Shown here in pieces: positions 1-6,806 of a DNA stretch of 9,074 bases (its first letter is position 1; each line of letters opens with the position of its first letter). The notes beneath the pieces were generated by a model that was not told where the DNA came from, ran no database searches, and saw only the letters and a list, made by a program, of their open reading frames with translations. This stretch comes from JACMLD01 sp040007355. Its GTDB lineage: Bacteria > Bacteroidota > Bacteroidia > Chitinophagales > Chitinophagaceae. Made by a program: the position numbers and the translations under genes. The stretch spans positions 1 to 9,074 of the forward strand of contig JBDTVE010000021.1 in assembly GCA_040007355.1 (NCBI GenBank), written 5' to 3'.

Positions 1-46
1 AGGGGGAAACTTTTAACTTTACCTGAATTAGTAAAAAATATTCTGC

Positions 47-1258
47 ATGCCGGATTATAATCAGGTCAGGGAGTTGTGTAAAAAGAGCAGTAAGATTTCA
101 ACCGGTGTAATAGATGAGTTCATAATATACTATGCTGCCAAACGTGATAAGCTTGACGAGGAATTTGATGCGAAGATTTCCCGTTTCAAAAAAGCAGTAA
201 AAGAGATGCCGTCCAACTGGACCGGGATGGTCAAAGCGCAATACATCGGACACCGGATTTTTAAACAGCAGGGTTTAGTAGCCAGGTACCTGAATCAAGC
301 GGCCATTAAAGACCTTGATGCCGAAGAACAAAATTTCCTGCGGCAAATGGCTGTGCGTCCCTGGCGGTTTAGTTTCAGTGAAATCAAAGCAAACCCCGCC
401 AATGACTTTTATGAAATGGAAGATGTTTTCACCGGGGAGACTTATCTTTTGTATTCCCCCTCCCTAAGCCAGACTTTACTAGAGCGGCCGGTTTTGCTTT
501 GGTTCAATCTTGTCGGGTTCAATGGTGATTGCTGGCAAACCTATGGCCCTGTAACCGGCTTTCAATGTTTCGATGGCGATGATATTTTTTTTTATGCAAC
601 TGAATTGAATGGTTCAATAGATTCAGAATCCGACCTATTGAAAGATCTGGAGGATAATCCTGTCCCTTATATGATGCTGACGACAGGATCTGTTTATCCA
701 CTTGTTCACAATAAGGGATTCCAACTATTGCATGTGGTTGGTGAAAGTGACTGCAGGACTTTTGACATCCAAACATTGAAGAAAAAATTCAGAATAACCT
801 ACGCGAAAGCTGTATTTAGAATACATGACCGTACCTGGAGCGAGTTTCCGCATTTTTCCGAGGCTTTCTATGACGAAGAGCGCGAAATCATACTTTTGTC
901 TGCCCTTACAGTCCGGGGTTACCTGAAGATGGTAAAAAAGCTAAATGTGCATGCCTGTAATCTGCCCGTTGAACCCGATATTCGTTTACATCTGCCCATG
1001 CTGAATGTCATAAAGCAACTGCTTAAAAAGGAGCCGCAGATCAATCCATACGGCCATTTGTTTGAAACCAAGTCTTCACCTGAAAATGAGGAGACAATGG
1101 AGAAGCTCAACGAGTTTCTATTGCGTGCGTTACCATATGTCAACGCCGGAAAAGAACCCGATACAGATGCACTGGCAAAAGAAACAGGCATTGATCCCGG
1201 GACAGCCAGGGATCTGCTTCAGCAGTCAATGAACCGAATAAAGGAGTTACGAAGATAA
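47..1258 (+). CDS. Uncharacterised 403-residue protein
   Basis: I do not recognise this family. The ATG at 47 is the first start after an in-frame stop at 32-34. No clear Shine-Dalgarno sequence precedes it, which is normal for Bacteroidota. The protein has no signal peptide and no membrane segment, so it is probably cytoplasmic. Residues 1-55 are rich in Lys and Glu and look helical. Residues 105-235 are rich in aromatic residues and look beta-rich (PWRFSF, FTGETYLLYSPS, FQCFDGDDIFFY). Residues 285-330 are helical. The last 35 residues (DALAKETGIDPGTARDLLQQ) resemble a small helix-turn-helix or tetratricopeptide-like helical tail, but this is only a pattern impression. Composition and codon use look coding throughout and there is no internal defect. 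It stands alone: nothing follows for over 800 bases. That it is a real gene is fairly sure; its function is unknown. Confidence 0.85.
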   Translation: MPDYNQVRELCKKSSKISTGVIDEFIIYYAAKRDKLDEEFDAKISRFKKAVKEMPSNWTGMVKAQYIGHRIFKQQGLVARYLNQAAIKDLDAEEQNFLRQMAVRPWRFSFSEIKANPANDFYEMEDVFTGETYLLYSPSLSQTLLERPVLLWFNLVGFNGDCWQTYGPVTGFQCFDGDDIFFYATELNGSIDSESDLLKDLEDNPVPYMMLTTGSVYPLVHNKGFQLLHVVGESDCRTFDIQTLKKKFRITYAKAVFRIHDRTWSEFPHFSEAFYDEEREIILLSALTVRGYLKMVKKLNVHACNLPVEPDIRLHLPMLNVIKQLLKKEPQINPYGHLFETKSSPENEETMEKLNEFLLRALPYVNAGKEPDTDALAKETGIDPGTARDLLQQSMNRIKELRR

Positions 1259-1347
1259 GGACGGGTAAATCTATTGCAAACCATTCCGGCGGCTTTGAAG
1301 AAATACGAACCTGCAACAACGACCTTCATTGCAACCACGAAGCAAGC

Positions 1348-1383
1348 GTCGTTGCAAAATGCGGCGAAGCAACCTGTGCTGGC
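1348..1383 (+). repeat. Dispersed stem-loop repeat, copy 1
   Basis: This 36-base unit aligns without gaps to 1715-1750. The right-hand 19 bases (CGAAGCAACCTGTGCTGGC) match at 17 positions, and the left 25 match at 19. It contains an inverted pair GTTGC (1351-1355) and GCAAC (1369-1373). A shorter partial unit (TTGC 1329-1332, GCAA 1342-1345, with CGAAGCAA shared) lies just upstream, so the left end looks like one and a half tandem units. It resembles the CATTGCGA...GAAGCAAT dispersed repeats seen in many bacterial genomes. The family link is from memory; the alignment is seen directly. Confidence 0.65.
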
Positions 1384-1714
1384 TATATAATGTGCCCCTG
1401 CTAATCAGCCGAAGTTCTATCTGCGTTTATTTTATTCCTCTCTCCGTTACAATGGATTTCAACGAAATAATGATGGGCCAGACACCAGGGCAATGATTAA
1501 GCATTCTTGCGTCGCACAATTGTACCATTGTTTCTTTGTGCATCAGGCTCACGGTGGCCAGGTATTTCCAGGCGTCTCCAACCCATCTCTGATCAGTTTC
1601 CCATTCCATCCATGGCTTGCCGGATTTACAATATTAACTCCCGACTCCCAACTTTCAATTTTCAAACGATATATTCCAATAGCGCCAATTTTTATTTGCA
1701 ACTACGGAACCATC

Positions 1715-1750
1715 GTCATTGCGAAACTCAACGAAGCAATCTGTGCTGAC
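1715..1750 (+). repeat. Dispersed stem-loop repeat, copy 2
   Basis: This is a direct repeat of 1348-1383, in the same orientation about 367 bases away. The inverted pair is ATTGC (1718-1722) with GCAAT (1736-1740). Outside it, CGTC (1714-1717) can pair with GACG (1748-1751) across a seven-base bulge. Relative to copy 1, the first base pair changes from G-C to A-T on both sides, so pairing is kept. The unit is non-coding and accounts for a spurious overlapping frame ending HCETQRSNLC. Confidence 0.65.
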
Positions 1751-2090
1751 GAAATAAGTTGCCACGGGCAATAAGCGGTCATTCCCAACCCATTTTTTAC
1801 CTACATTAATTCCTTCCGCCTTCACATAAATCCAAATTTTTTCTAACTTTATATTTTACCATCTTGCTTATACCCACTGAACCAAAAAATGAGCAACAAT
1901 AACATCTGCCGATTTTAAGTGTCAGTTCGTCGACTATTTTACACAACCAACCTGGATAACCGCACCTTTAATACCGAAATAAACCGCAGGACATTCAAGT
2001 TGCTGATAAAAAGCAAGCTTTCAAAACATGCCCGGACAAAATAATAAATACAACAAGGATTAAAATTACTATAACCATTAAAAAAACTGT

Positions 2091-2681
2091 ATGCACCCAT
2101 TTAATAAATTACCGGGCATTATTTTCTCCGTATGTCTATTTTTTGCCTGTTCAAACAATAGTTCAACAGCTGCAGGGGAAAAAACTCCCATTGCTTCTTT
2201 AAATAGCTCCGGCGATTCTACCTATATAGGAAACAACGGCCTTGCGTACACCATCAATGGAAGGCATGTGGCTATAAAACAAACCATGCATGATGGTGAC
2301 GGAAAAAACTGGATTGCCCTGTACTCAAACGAAGTGAAAAATGATGTGGCCACTTCAATGGTAATAGTGAATCTTACCAATGAGCTTACAAAAGAAGTAT
2401 TTAATTTTTCTGTCGCCAACAGCGGAAACAGCTCCATTTTGCATTACATCCCTTCGATTTCAAATTTTACAAACAAAAAAAATGCGGCCGCTACTTATAT
2501 GTCGTCAAAATATATAAATTATTACGGCGATTCTGTTATGGTAAAAATCACAAGCATTAATGCTACCCGGGTGGCCGGAACCTTTTCTGGCAAATTCCTA
2601 TCTGATGATGACAACCCTGTTCGCTTAGAAATAACAGACGGCAGTTTTGACGTTGCATTCACAAAAGACAAGGTGTATTAA
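2091..2681 (+). CDS. Small lipoprotein, unknown function
   Basis: This is a 196-residue secreted lipoprotein. Residues 1-19 form a short hydrophobic signal (GIIFSVCLFFA) ending in a lipobox-like LFFAC, with Cys20 as the predicted lipidated residue. The residues after it (SNNSS) are not the acidic/lysine pattern associated with surface export in Bacteroidota, so the protein probably stays on the periplasmic face; this is inference. The mature part looks like a single beta-rich domain. A core near residues 72-80 (KNWIALYSN) is followed by alternating polar and hydrophobic strands and ends in GTFSGKFL (163-170) and ITDGSFDVAF (181-190). That ending is typical of small Bacteroidota lipoproteins of the DUF6252-like kind, but I do not claim membership. 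There is no catalytic motif. The gene is apparently a single transcription unit, and the next recognisable sequence on the right is decayed and on the other strand. Confidence 0.85.
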   Translation: MHPFNKLPGIIFSVCLFFACSNNSSTAAGEKTPIASLNSSGDSTYIGNNGLAYTINGRHVAIKQTMHDGDGKNWIALYSNEVKNDVATSMVIVNLTNELTKEVFNFSVANSGNSSILHYIPSISNFTNKKNAAATYMSSKYINYYGDSVMVKITSINATRVAGTFSGKFLSDDDNPVRLEITDGSFDVAFTKDKVY

Positions 2682-2707
2682 AAATAAAAGGATTGCTGCT
2701 TACTCGG

Positions 2708-3016
2708 CTATGTTAACAGATCATCCCGGATTTCATTCTTTCTCATCCCAACGGTAGGCGGGATCTGCTTCCGCGATAATTCCAAAAACTCAATTAATAC
2801 AATGGCCTTAAAACCGATCTTCATACCTGCAACGCCGTCCCGTAATTCTTTAAGGCTATAACTGTAGCGAGTATTTCAGTCGTTCCTTAGTTCGGCATTA
2901 GAATAAAGCTCACGAAAAACGAAGCGGCTTATGCTGGTACTGGCGTCAGCATTCGAATAGACAGATCCGATCTCTTCACTGACGGGATTGAAGGTTTTAT
3001 CCGAACTATTTACGTT
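2708..3016 (-). pseudogene. Decayed reading frame with internal TGA
   Basis: Read on the minus strand, one frame runs from 3016 to a TAG at 2710-2708, broken only by TGA at 2878-2876. The translation before the stop includes NPVSEEIGSVYSNADAS and ISRFVFRELYSNAELRND. After it come YSLKELRDGVAGMKIGFKAI and LIEFLELSRKQIPPTVGM. Both parts have ordinary soluble-protein composition, and the frame has about 100 codons with only that one stop, which suggests a former gene. No start codon is visible: the frame opens after a TAA at 3019-3017. It lies convergent to the lipoprotein gene and downstream, on the same strand, of the small membrane protein at 3337-3056. I do not recognise a family, and a chance open frame remains possible. 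Confidence 0.4.
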
Positions 3017-3055
3017 TTAAGTTGTAAAAAAGACAGTGCTTACCGTTCATCAACG

Positions 3056-3337
3056 CTAAGGCATGAAATACATGGTCTTTACCATCAGTAAAGCAATTGT
3101 TGTTAAAATACAGGTGGCAATCATTATTGCATGTTTGCCAAAATAGGAAAAAACCGTCATTGTGAGCAGTCCTAATGCCGCAACCAGCGAACCAAGCAGA
3201 CATGGTTTTATGTCAGCATACGTCAAACCCGAAGCAGCATAATACTGCAATCTGAATGGCTCACAAATACAACGGATTAGAGCGAGAAAAATAATCGCGG
3301 TTGCAATTTTTGAAAGTTTGGCTTTCAGAAAGCCCAA
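3056..3337 (-). CDS. Small three-helix membrane protein, possible remnant
   Basis: This 93-codon frame is very hydrophobic, with three likely membrane helices: about residues 11-25 (IATAIIFLALIRCIC), 46-66 (CLLGSLVAALGLLTM and following) and 70-88 (AIMIATCILTTIALLMV). The segment between the first two (EPFRLQYYAASGLTYADIKP) would form a loop. Such small membrane proteins are common in Bacteroidota, but I cannot name this one. The weak point is the start. The only candidate is TTG at 3337, with no Shine-Dalgarno sequence, and the frame stays open upstream to a TGA without any ATG or GTG. The gene may therefore have lost its start and be a remnant, like the sequences on both sides. A shadow frame overlaps it at 3006-3203. 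Confidence 0.5.
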   Translation of the reverse strand: MGFLKAKLSKIATAIIFLALIRCICEPFRLQYYAASGLTYADIKPCLLGSLVAALGLLTMTVFSYFGKHAIMIATCILTTIALLMVKTMYFMP

Positions 3338-3375
3338 TATGATGCAAATACACCGGCGCTTTATTTTCCTAAAAT

Positions 3376-3623
3376 GTGAAAGAAAGCTATGATTTCATCA
3401 GCGTAGTTGCGCTGGGATTGGAATTTTATGGCAGTACCTTTCCATTTTTTAAGTATGATGCTTTTCAATTGCAGAAGCATCAGTTATTTCTGGCAACCAA
3501 TCTAACCTTTAATTCAAAATAGGATTTGCCAATAGCACAGATGGACCGATATTTAAATTATTCTGGGCTGCAGGTTTTAATACTACCGCTACTGATCGAT
3601 CTTTTGGTTTTCCGACTGGCTGA
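3376..3623 (+). pseudogene. Frameshifted gene remnant, beta-rich
   Basis: From GTG 3376 a frame reads SYDFISVVALGLEFYGSTFP, then FFKYDAFQLQKHQLFLATNL and TFNSK, and stops at TAG 3520-3522. Moving back one base at 3519 continues directly with IGFANSTDGPIFKLFWAAGF and NTTATDRSFGFPTG, ending at TGA 3621-3623. The join sits in the sequence AAAATAGG. The alternating aromatic and small residues are like strands of an outer-membrane barrel or another beta protein, and it reads as the C-terminal part of something longer. An in-frame TAA lies just before the GTG, so the 5' part is missing or out of frame. It is convergent with the downstream dehydrogenase gene. The family is not identified. Confidence 0.4.
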
Positions 3624-3642
3624 GATTGTAATTACAAAGAAT

Positions 3643-4557
3643 TTATTTGTCTTTGCTTTTATCACCAGCCTTGCCATATAATGAAACAACCCAACTGCGG
3701 GGTAATATCCTGATAATCGCAGCGCTTATTTTCGCGAGGTTTCCGGGAATAATAATCATTTTCTTTTTTAATGTTTCCTCTACGGCTATCTCACCTACTT
3801 TATCGGGGTACAAGGCCATCCTGAGGCCAAACCATCCGAGCTTCTCCTTAGTATCTTTGACAATCTCAGGTTTGGTGAATACCGGACCCGGACAAAGACA
3901 GCTAACGCTTATATGTTTGTCTTTTAATTGATACCTTAGTGAATAACTAAAAAAAACGATGGCTGATTTGGTTGCGGAATATAAATTTTTAACCGGAATG
4001 GGTGCGAACCCGGCCATACTGGCAACATTCAAAATATAGGAGGGAGCATTCTTCTCCAACAAGGGTAATAAGGTAAGTGAAAGTGCCATGCAGGATTCTA
4101 TATTCAGCCTGACCATATAGCGCAGCGAATCCAGCGGCAGTGAAGATAAATAATCCCTGGCTCCTCCAAAACCTGCTACATTGCACAGGACTTTTAAATG
4201 AATATTGCGTTCCGTACACCATTTTGCAATCTCATCTGCTGATTTTTCAAAACTCAAATCGATCGCCAATATATCTACCTGTATCGGATAGGCTGATTCC
4301 AGTTGTTTTTTTACTGCCAGCAATGTATCCATACCCCTTGCTATTAATAGTAAATTATATCCTCTTTTCGCCAGCGCAACCGCAATTCCGTAACCAATTC
4401 CTTTACTGCCTCCTGCAACCAGGGCGTAAGGCGTAGTTTTGTCATATTTCCTTCCATCGTCGGGCTTTGATTGAGCAAGCCCCACCAAACTGCTGTGGGT
4501 AATTAGTAACACAATGATTATATATTTCATATCTAATGAGGTTATGCAGCCAGTCAT
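3643..4557 (-). CDS. Short-chain dehydrogenase with N-terminal signal or anchor
   Basis: This is a classical short-chain dehydrogenase/reductase of the COG0300 kind, an NADP(H)-linked oxidoreductase of unknown substrate. Numbered from the ATG at 4557, the cofactor motif AGGSKGIG is at 48-55, an Arg after the second strand (LIAR, 71-74) suggests NADP, and D100 starts the adenine-contacting turn. The NAG-like motif is CNVAG (125-129). The catalytic set is N152, S180, Y193 and K197 (YSATK), followed by CPGPVFTKP (222-230). Residues 10-29 (MKYIIIVLLITHSSLVGLAQ) form a hydrophobic segment that can be a signal peptide or membrane anchor, followed by a polar linker. The ATG at 4530 (Met10) is an equally good start and gives a neater signal peptide; the ATG at 4557 overlaps the upstream stop as ATGA, favouring coupled translation. 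It is a paralogue of the upstream gene. Confidence 0.9.
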   Translation of the reverse strand: MTGCITSLDMKYIIIVLLITHSSLVGLAQSKPDDGRKYDKTTPYALVAGGSKGIGYGIAVALAKRGYNLLLIARGMDTLLAVKKQLESAYPIQVDILAIDLSFEKSADEIAKWCTERNIHLKVLCNVAGFGGARDYLSSLPLDSLRYMVRLNIESCMALSLTLLPLLEKNAPSYILNVASMAGFAPIPVKNLYSATKSAIVFFSYSLRYQLKDKHISVSCLCPGPVFTKPEIVKDTKEKLGWFGLRMALYPDKVGEIAVEETLKKKMIIIPGNLAKISAAIIRILPRSWVVSLYGKAGDKSKDK

Positions 4558-5360
4558 TGCTGATGCCTGGTAAATGTTCGTTTCCTGTGTTTCCTTCCGG
4601 AAAAATAAAAAATATCAGCTAAGAATCCGGCAGGCAATACCCGAAGCAAAAAAGAGACCATTGCAGACAGCCTTCCGGGTACAATAATCACTTTACCACC
4701 GAGCATACCCCGAACGGCAATTTCTCCCACCTTGTCAGGCGCTACCGCCATTTGCTTGCCAAACCATCCTAACCGATCCTTTGTTTCCTTTTCTATCGAT
4801 GGCTTCGTAAATACAGGCCCTGGGCATAGGCAGCTGACCGAGATATTTTTTTCTTTTAGCTGATACCGAAGCGAATAACTAAACAAAATTAAAGCAGACT
4901 TGGTGGCCGAATAAAGGTTTTTCTCCGGAAACGGTGCAAAACCGGCAATGCTACCAACATTTAGTATAAATGATGGGGAGCTTTTTTGCAACATGGGAAG
5001 TAATAACAAGCTAAGTCCCATTGCGGATTCGAGATTTATTCTAATCATGGTTCTCAAGTCAGTTAAAGGCAGGGAGAGATAATCATTAGCGCCCCCATAA
5101 CCTGCCGCATTGCAGAGGACTTTTAATGCCAGACCTTTATCAAGGCACCAATTGGCAATTTTCAGGTCAGATCCGGGCAAAACAAGGTCATAAGATAAAA
5201 TTTCAACTTGGACCATGCTGCTTTCAAGTTTGCTTTTCGCTATTGACAAATCATTAGCATCCCTGGCGACCAGTATAAGATTATATTTCCTTTTTGCCAA
5301 TGCTTTAGCAATGCTAAAACCTAAGCCTTTGCTGCCACCTGCTATTAATGCCCAATCCAT
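4554..5360 (-). CDS. Short-chain dehydrogenase, cytosolic paralogue
   Basis: This 268-residue classical short-chain dehydrogenase of the COG0300 type is predicted to be a soluble NADP(H) oxidoreductase; the substrate is unknown. The cofactor motif AGGSKGLG is at 7-14. VARD (31-34) suggests NADP preference, with D58 in the adenine pocket and CNAAG at 83-87. The catalytic residues are N109, S137, Y150 and K154 (YSATK), and CPGPVFTKP spans 179-187. The C-terminus is basic (SGRKHRKRTFTRHQQ). The protein begins directly with the first strand, without a leader, unlike its downstream partner. The two share long identical stretches such as SYSLRYQLK and SCLCPGPVFTKP, so they are a tandem duplication followed by divergence. 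A purine-rich AGAAAAGG abuts the ATG, too close for a standard ribosome site. Decayed transposase sequence ends about 60 bases upstream, so that insertion shaped or supplied the present promoter region. Confidence 0.92.
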   Translation of the reverse strand: MDWALIAGGSKGLGFSIAKALAKRKYNLILVARDANDLSIAKSKLESSMVQVEILSYDLVLPGSDLKIANWCLDKGLALKVLCNAAGYGGANDYLSLPLTDLRTMIRINLESAMGLSLLLLPMLQKSSPSFILNVGSIAGFAPFPEKNLYSATKSALILFSYSLRYQLKEKNISVSCLCPGPVFTKPSIEKETKDRLGWFGKQMAVAPDKVGEIAVRGMLGGKVIIVPGRLSAMVSFLLRVLPAGFLADIFYFSGRKHRKRTFTRHQQ

Positions 5361-5423
5361 CCTTTTCTGATTTCTATTACAGGTTAAAAAATAATGTTTG
5401 TAGTGCCCTCACAATAATTGCAG

Positions 5424-6226
5424 TTATCTTATTAAATTGTCTTTTAAGATGCTGAAATTTGATGCGCTTGATTTTTCAAGATAATCTTCTGATCAGTAAA
5501 AACCTTTGAGCTCACTAGTTTGATCGAATTGAACACCTTTCCTTTTTCTCACTTTAGCAGAGTACTTCCTTTTGATCTACAGATTATTTTTCGTCCGGAT
5601 AACAAAAAATGACTTTGATTTATGCATTACAAAAATGCCGTTCAAAATCTAAATATGCCCTGTCAAATATATAAAAACTATCTGGCTCATAGACGACCTC
5701 ATCCATTGCTTTTACATCATAGAAAGACCCTGCAAGTTATATGAACAAAAACAGGACTCGGGGTTCTGATATCATGTTGTCTGTAATTTGATCGCTCCTA
5801 TTGCCCTGCAGAATGTAGCCCGACAAAATACATTTAAACAAAATCAATAGTTGTTGAATTAAACGCATAGAGAACGTTTGAAAATGAGAATTCTATAGAA
5901 TCATCTTTAGATAGATTTTTCTGTTTTCGGCTATGACATGATAAACAAAATCCAGATAAATATCGCAATCCCAATTTGAATTTGATTTTTACAAAAGTTC
6001 GCTTGGGAGATGCCCGTTCCAGATTCAAGATGGTATGCCTTTGATGAATGTACATTTAAGGTGCGTACCAAATCACTTAAGCTATCACTATTGATCAATT
6101 GCCCATACATCATACACCTATCATGTTCCAACAGCTAAAATGCCTTATGCGAAAATCTCCATTGTAACGCTATACCAAATTATCAACAGAACGCCTTGGA
6201 AGAAATGTAAAGATTTGTGCAAAAAC
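5424..6226 (-). pseudogene. Decayed IS4-family transposase
   Basis: Joined across frames on the minus strand, this reads as a DUF4372/DDE transposase of the IS4 family. In order: VFAQIFTFLPRRSVDNLV (6226 on), a TAG at 6172-6170, RYNGDFRIRHFSCWN, and a shift to RCMMYGQLINSDSLSDLVRT and HSSKAYHLESGTGISQANF. Then come WDCDIYLDFVYHVIAENRK (from 5973), NVLYAFNSTTIDF, RAIGAIKLQTT, PSPVFVHIT, DVKAMDEVVYEPDSFYIFDR and AYLDFER. After another shift follow FVMHKSKSFFVIRTKNNL, a TAG, IKRKYSAKV, GVQFDQTSELKGFY, a TGA and SEDYLEK, fading near 5424. The family's first catalytic Asp (YAFDSTT) is Asn here (5860-5858). The second Asp is present (YIFDR, GAC 5664-5662). The region carrying the catalytic Glu is gone. 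No terminal inverted repeats were found. The copy is old and inactive. Confidence 0.85.
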
Positions 6227-6235
6227 AAATCATCC

Positions 6236-6458
6236 ATGATTAATAAACTCGTTGATTTTCACGAATTTATGAAATTGCCCCTTTCAAATCGTCAAGCAGT
6301 CCAAATGCTTTGAAACTCAATCCCATCAAAGCTATCAAAGAACTATCTATTATTTTAACGAGACATTACTGAAAAATAGTAACAAACCAGATACCCTCGA
6401 TTTAGAGGAGTGTCATAGGAATTTTAAAGACTCCTTTGCAATGCTATATAGGCCATGA
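6236..6458 (+). pseudogene. Unidentified plus-strand remnant
   Basis: From ATG 6236 the frame reads INKLVDFHEFMKLPLSNRQ and AVQML, meets TGA at 6311-6313, and resumes in frame with NSIPSKLSKNY. A one-base shift near 6345 continues it as YYFNETLLKNSNKPDTLDL and EECHRNFKDSFAMLYRP to a TGA at 6456-6458. About 70 residues of polar, protein-like sequence across two lesions suggest a former small gene. I do not recognise it. It starts within a few bases of the decayed transposase N-terminus on the opposite strand, so the insertion may have cut into its upstream region. The opposite strand also yields a short frame here, but with less natural composition. Confidence 0.35.
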
Positions 6459-6474
6459 TAAGCGGATAGATCTT

Positions 6475-6806
6475 CTATTCGCTTGCTTTGCTTTTCATTT
6501 TTATGCGTTTATATGAAAAATATCCACTAATAATTGTACTGACCGAGATTACTAAGAAAATATAGAACGGGAGATTTTCGCCAAATAGTATCAAATAAAT
6601 ATTAGCTGCATTAAATATGAATGTACTAACTATAATTGGCAGATAGATACTTTTTTTTGGCGGAAATTATTTACAATCCATGCTGCTGATAAGATAAACA
6701 GGGGTGTTGCCACAATATGTATCAAAACGAATAAGCCGGGATTAACATGATACATTCGACCGATTGTCTCATAATACTTTTCTCCCGATTCCCACAGATT
6801 ATCCAT
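6475..6806 (-). pseudogene. Small membrane protein, one frameshift in poly-A
   Basis: From ATG 6806 (AAAAGG eight bases upstream, a plausible ribosome site) the frame reads DNLWESGEKYYETIGRMYHV, then PGLFVLIHIVATPLFILSAA and WIVNNFRQKK. It reaches a run of eight A (coding strand; T8 at 6651-6658) and, in frame, stops at TAG 6632-6630 after KVSICQL. One extra A, or two fewer, restores a frame reading SIYLPIIVSTFIFNAANIYL, GENLPFYIFLVISVSTIISG and YKRIKMKSKASE to TAG 6477-6475. The result is about 110 residues with three membrane helices and charged ends. The restored protein shows no other lesion, unlike its neighbours. It may be a fresh pseudogene, a phase-variable gene, a gene read through by polymerase slippage, or a sequencing error. 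The frame is also open upstream of the ATG (FIFEAGRAYLQEQKG), so the start is uncertain. Function unknown. Confidence 0.6.

Larger units (their letters stand above)
1259..2090. other. Gene-poor region with dispersed repeats
   Basis: No convincing gene lies in these roughly 830 bases. The left half (about 1265-1385) is rich in TTGC and GCAA motifs and holds one copy of a stem-loop repeat; a second copy is at 1715-1750. Around 1640-1665 there is a run of the type ACTCCCGACTCCCAACTTTC, a low-complexity phrase. A minus-strand frame of 60 codons (1609 to 1427) has protein-like composition but no recognisable family. From 1919 to 2044 a plus-strand frame begins directly after a stop with GTG and runs 41 codons (RRLFYTTNLDNRTFNTEINR in its middle). 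It could be a remnant but cannot be supported as a gene. The last 50 bases before the lipoprotein gene are AT-rich and presumably hold its promoter, but no clear -33/-7 pair was found. Confidence 0.5.

Noticed and set aside
519..776. Minus-strand frame inside the 403-residue gene
   Set aside because: Antisense shadow of a clearly coding plus-strand frame; the same holds for 919-1191.
1427..1609. Minus-strand frame of 60 codons with Trp-rich start and protein-like composition
   Set aside because: No family recognised, no ribosome site, and it lies between repeat copies; too little support to call a gene.
1493..1774. Two overlapping plus-strand frames of 93 and 80 codons
   Set aside because: They cross the dispersed repeat and low-complexity sequence; the end of one is simply the translated repeat, so they are shadows.
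3626..3637. Perfect palindrome TTGTAATTACAA just past the dehydrogenase stop, considered as a terminator
   Set aside because: AT-rich, has no loop and no following T-run in the gene's direction; too weak to call.
3647..4436. Plus-strand frames opposite the downstream dehydrogenase
   Set aside because: The minus-strand gene has a full set of dehydrogenase motifs, so these are shadows.
5386..5414. Possible Bacteroidota promoter for the dehydrogenase operon (TTGTG and TATTTTTT on the minus strand)
   Set aside because: The spacing of 16 bases and the imperfect elements do not fit the usual -33/-7 consensus well enough.
5834..6131. Two overlapping minus-strand frames of 73 and 66 codons, candidate small genes
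   Set aside because: They are pieces of the same frameshifted IS4-type transposase in different frames, not separate genes.
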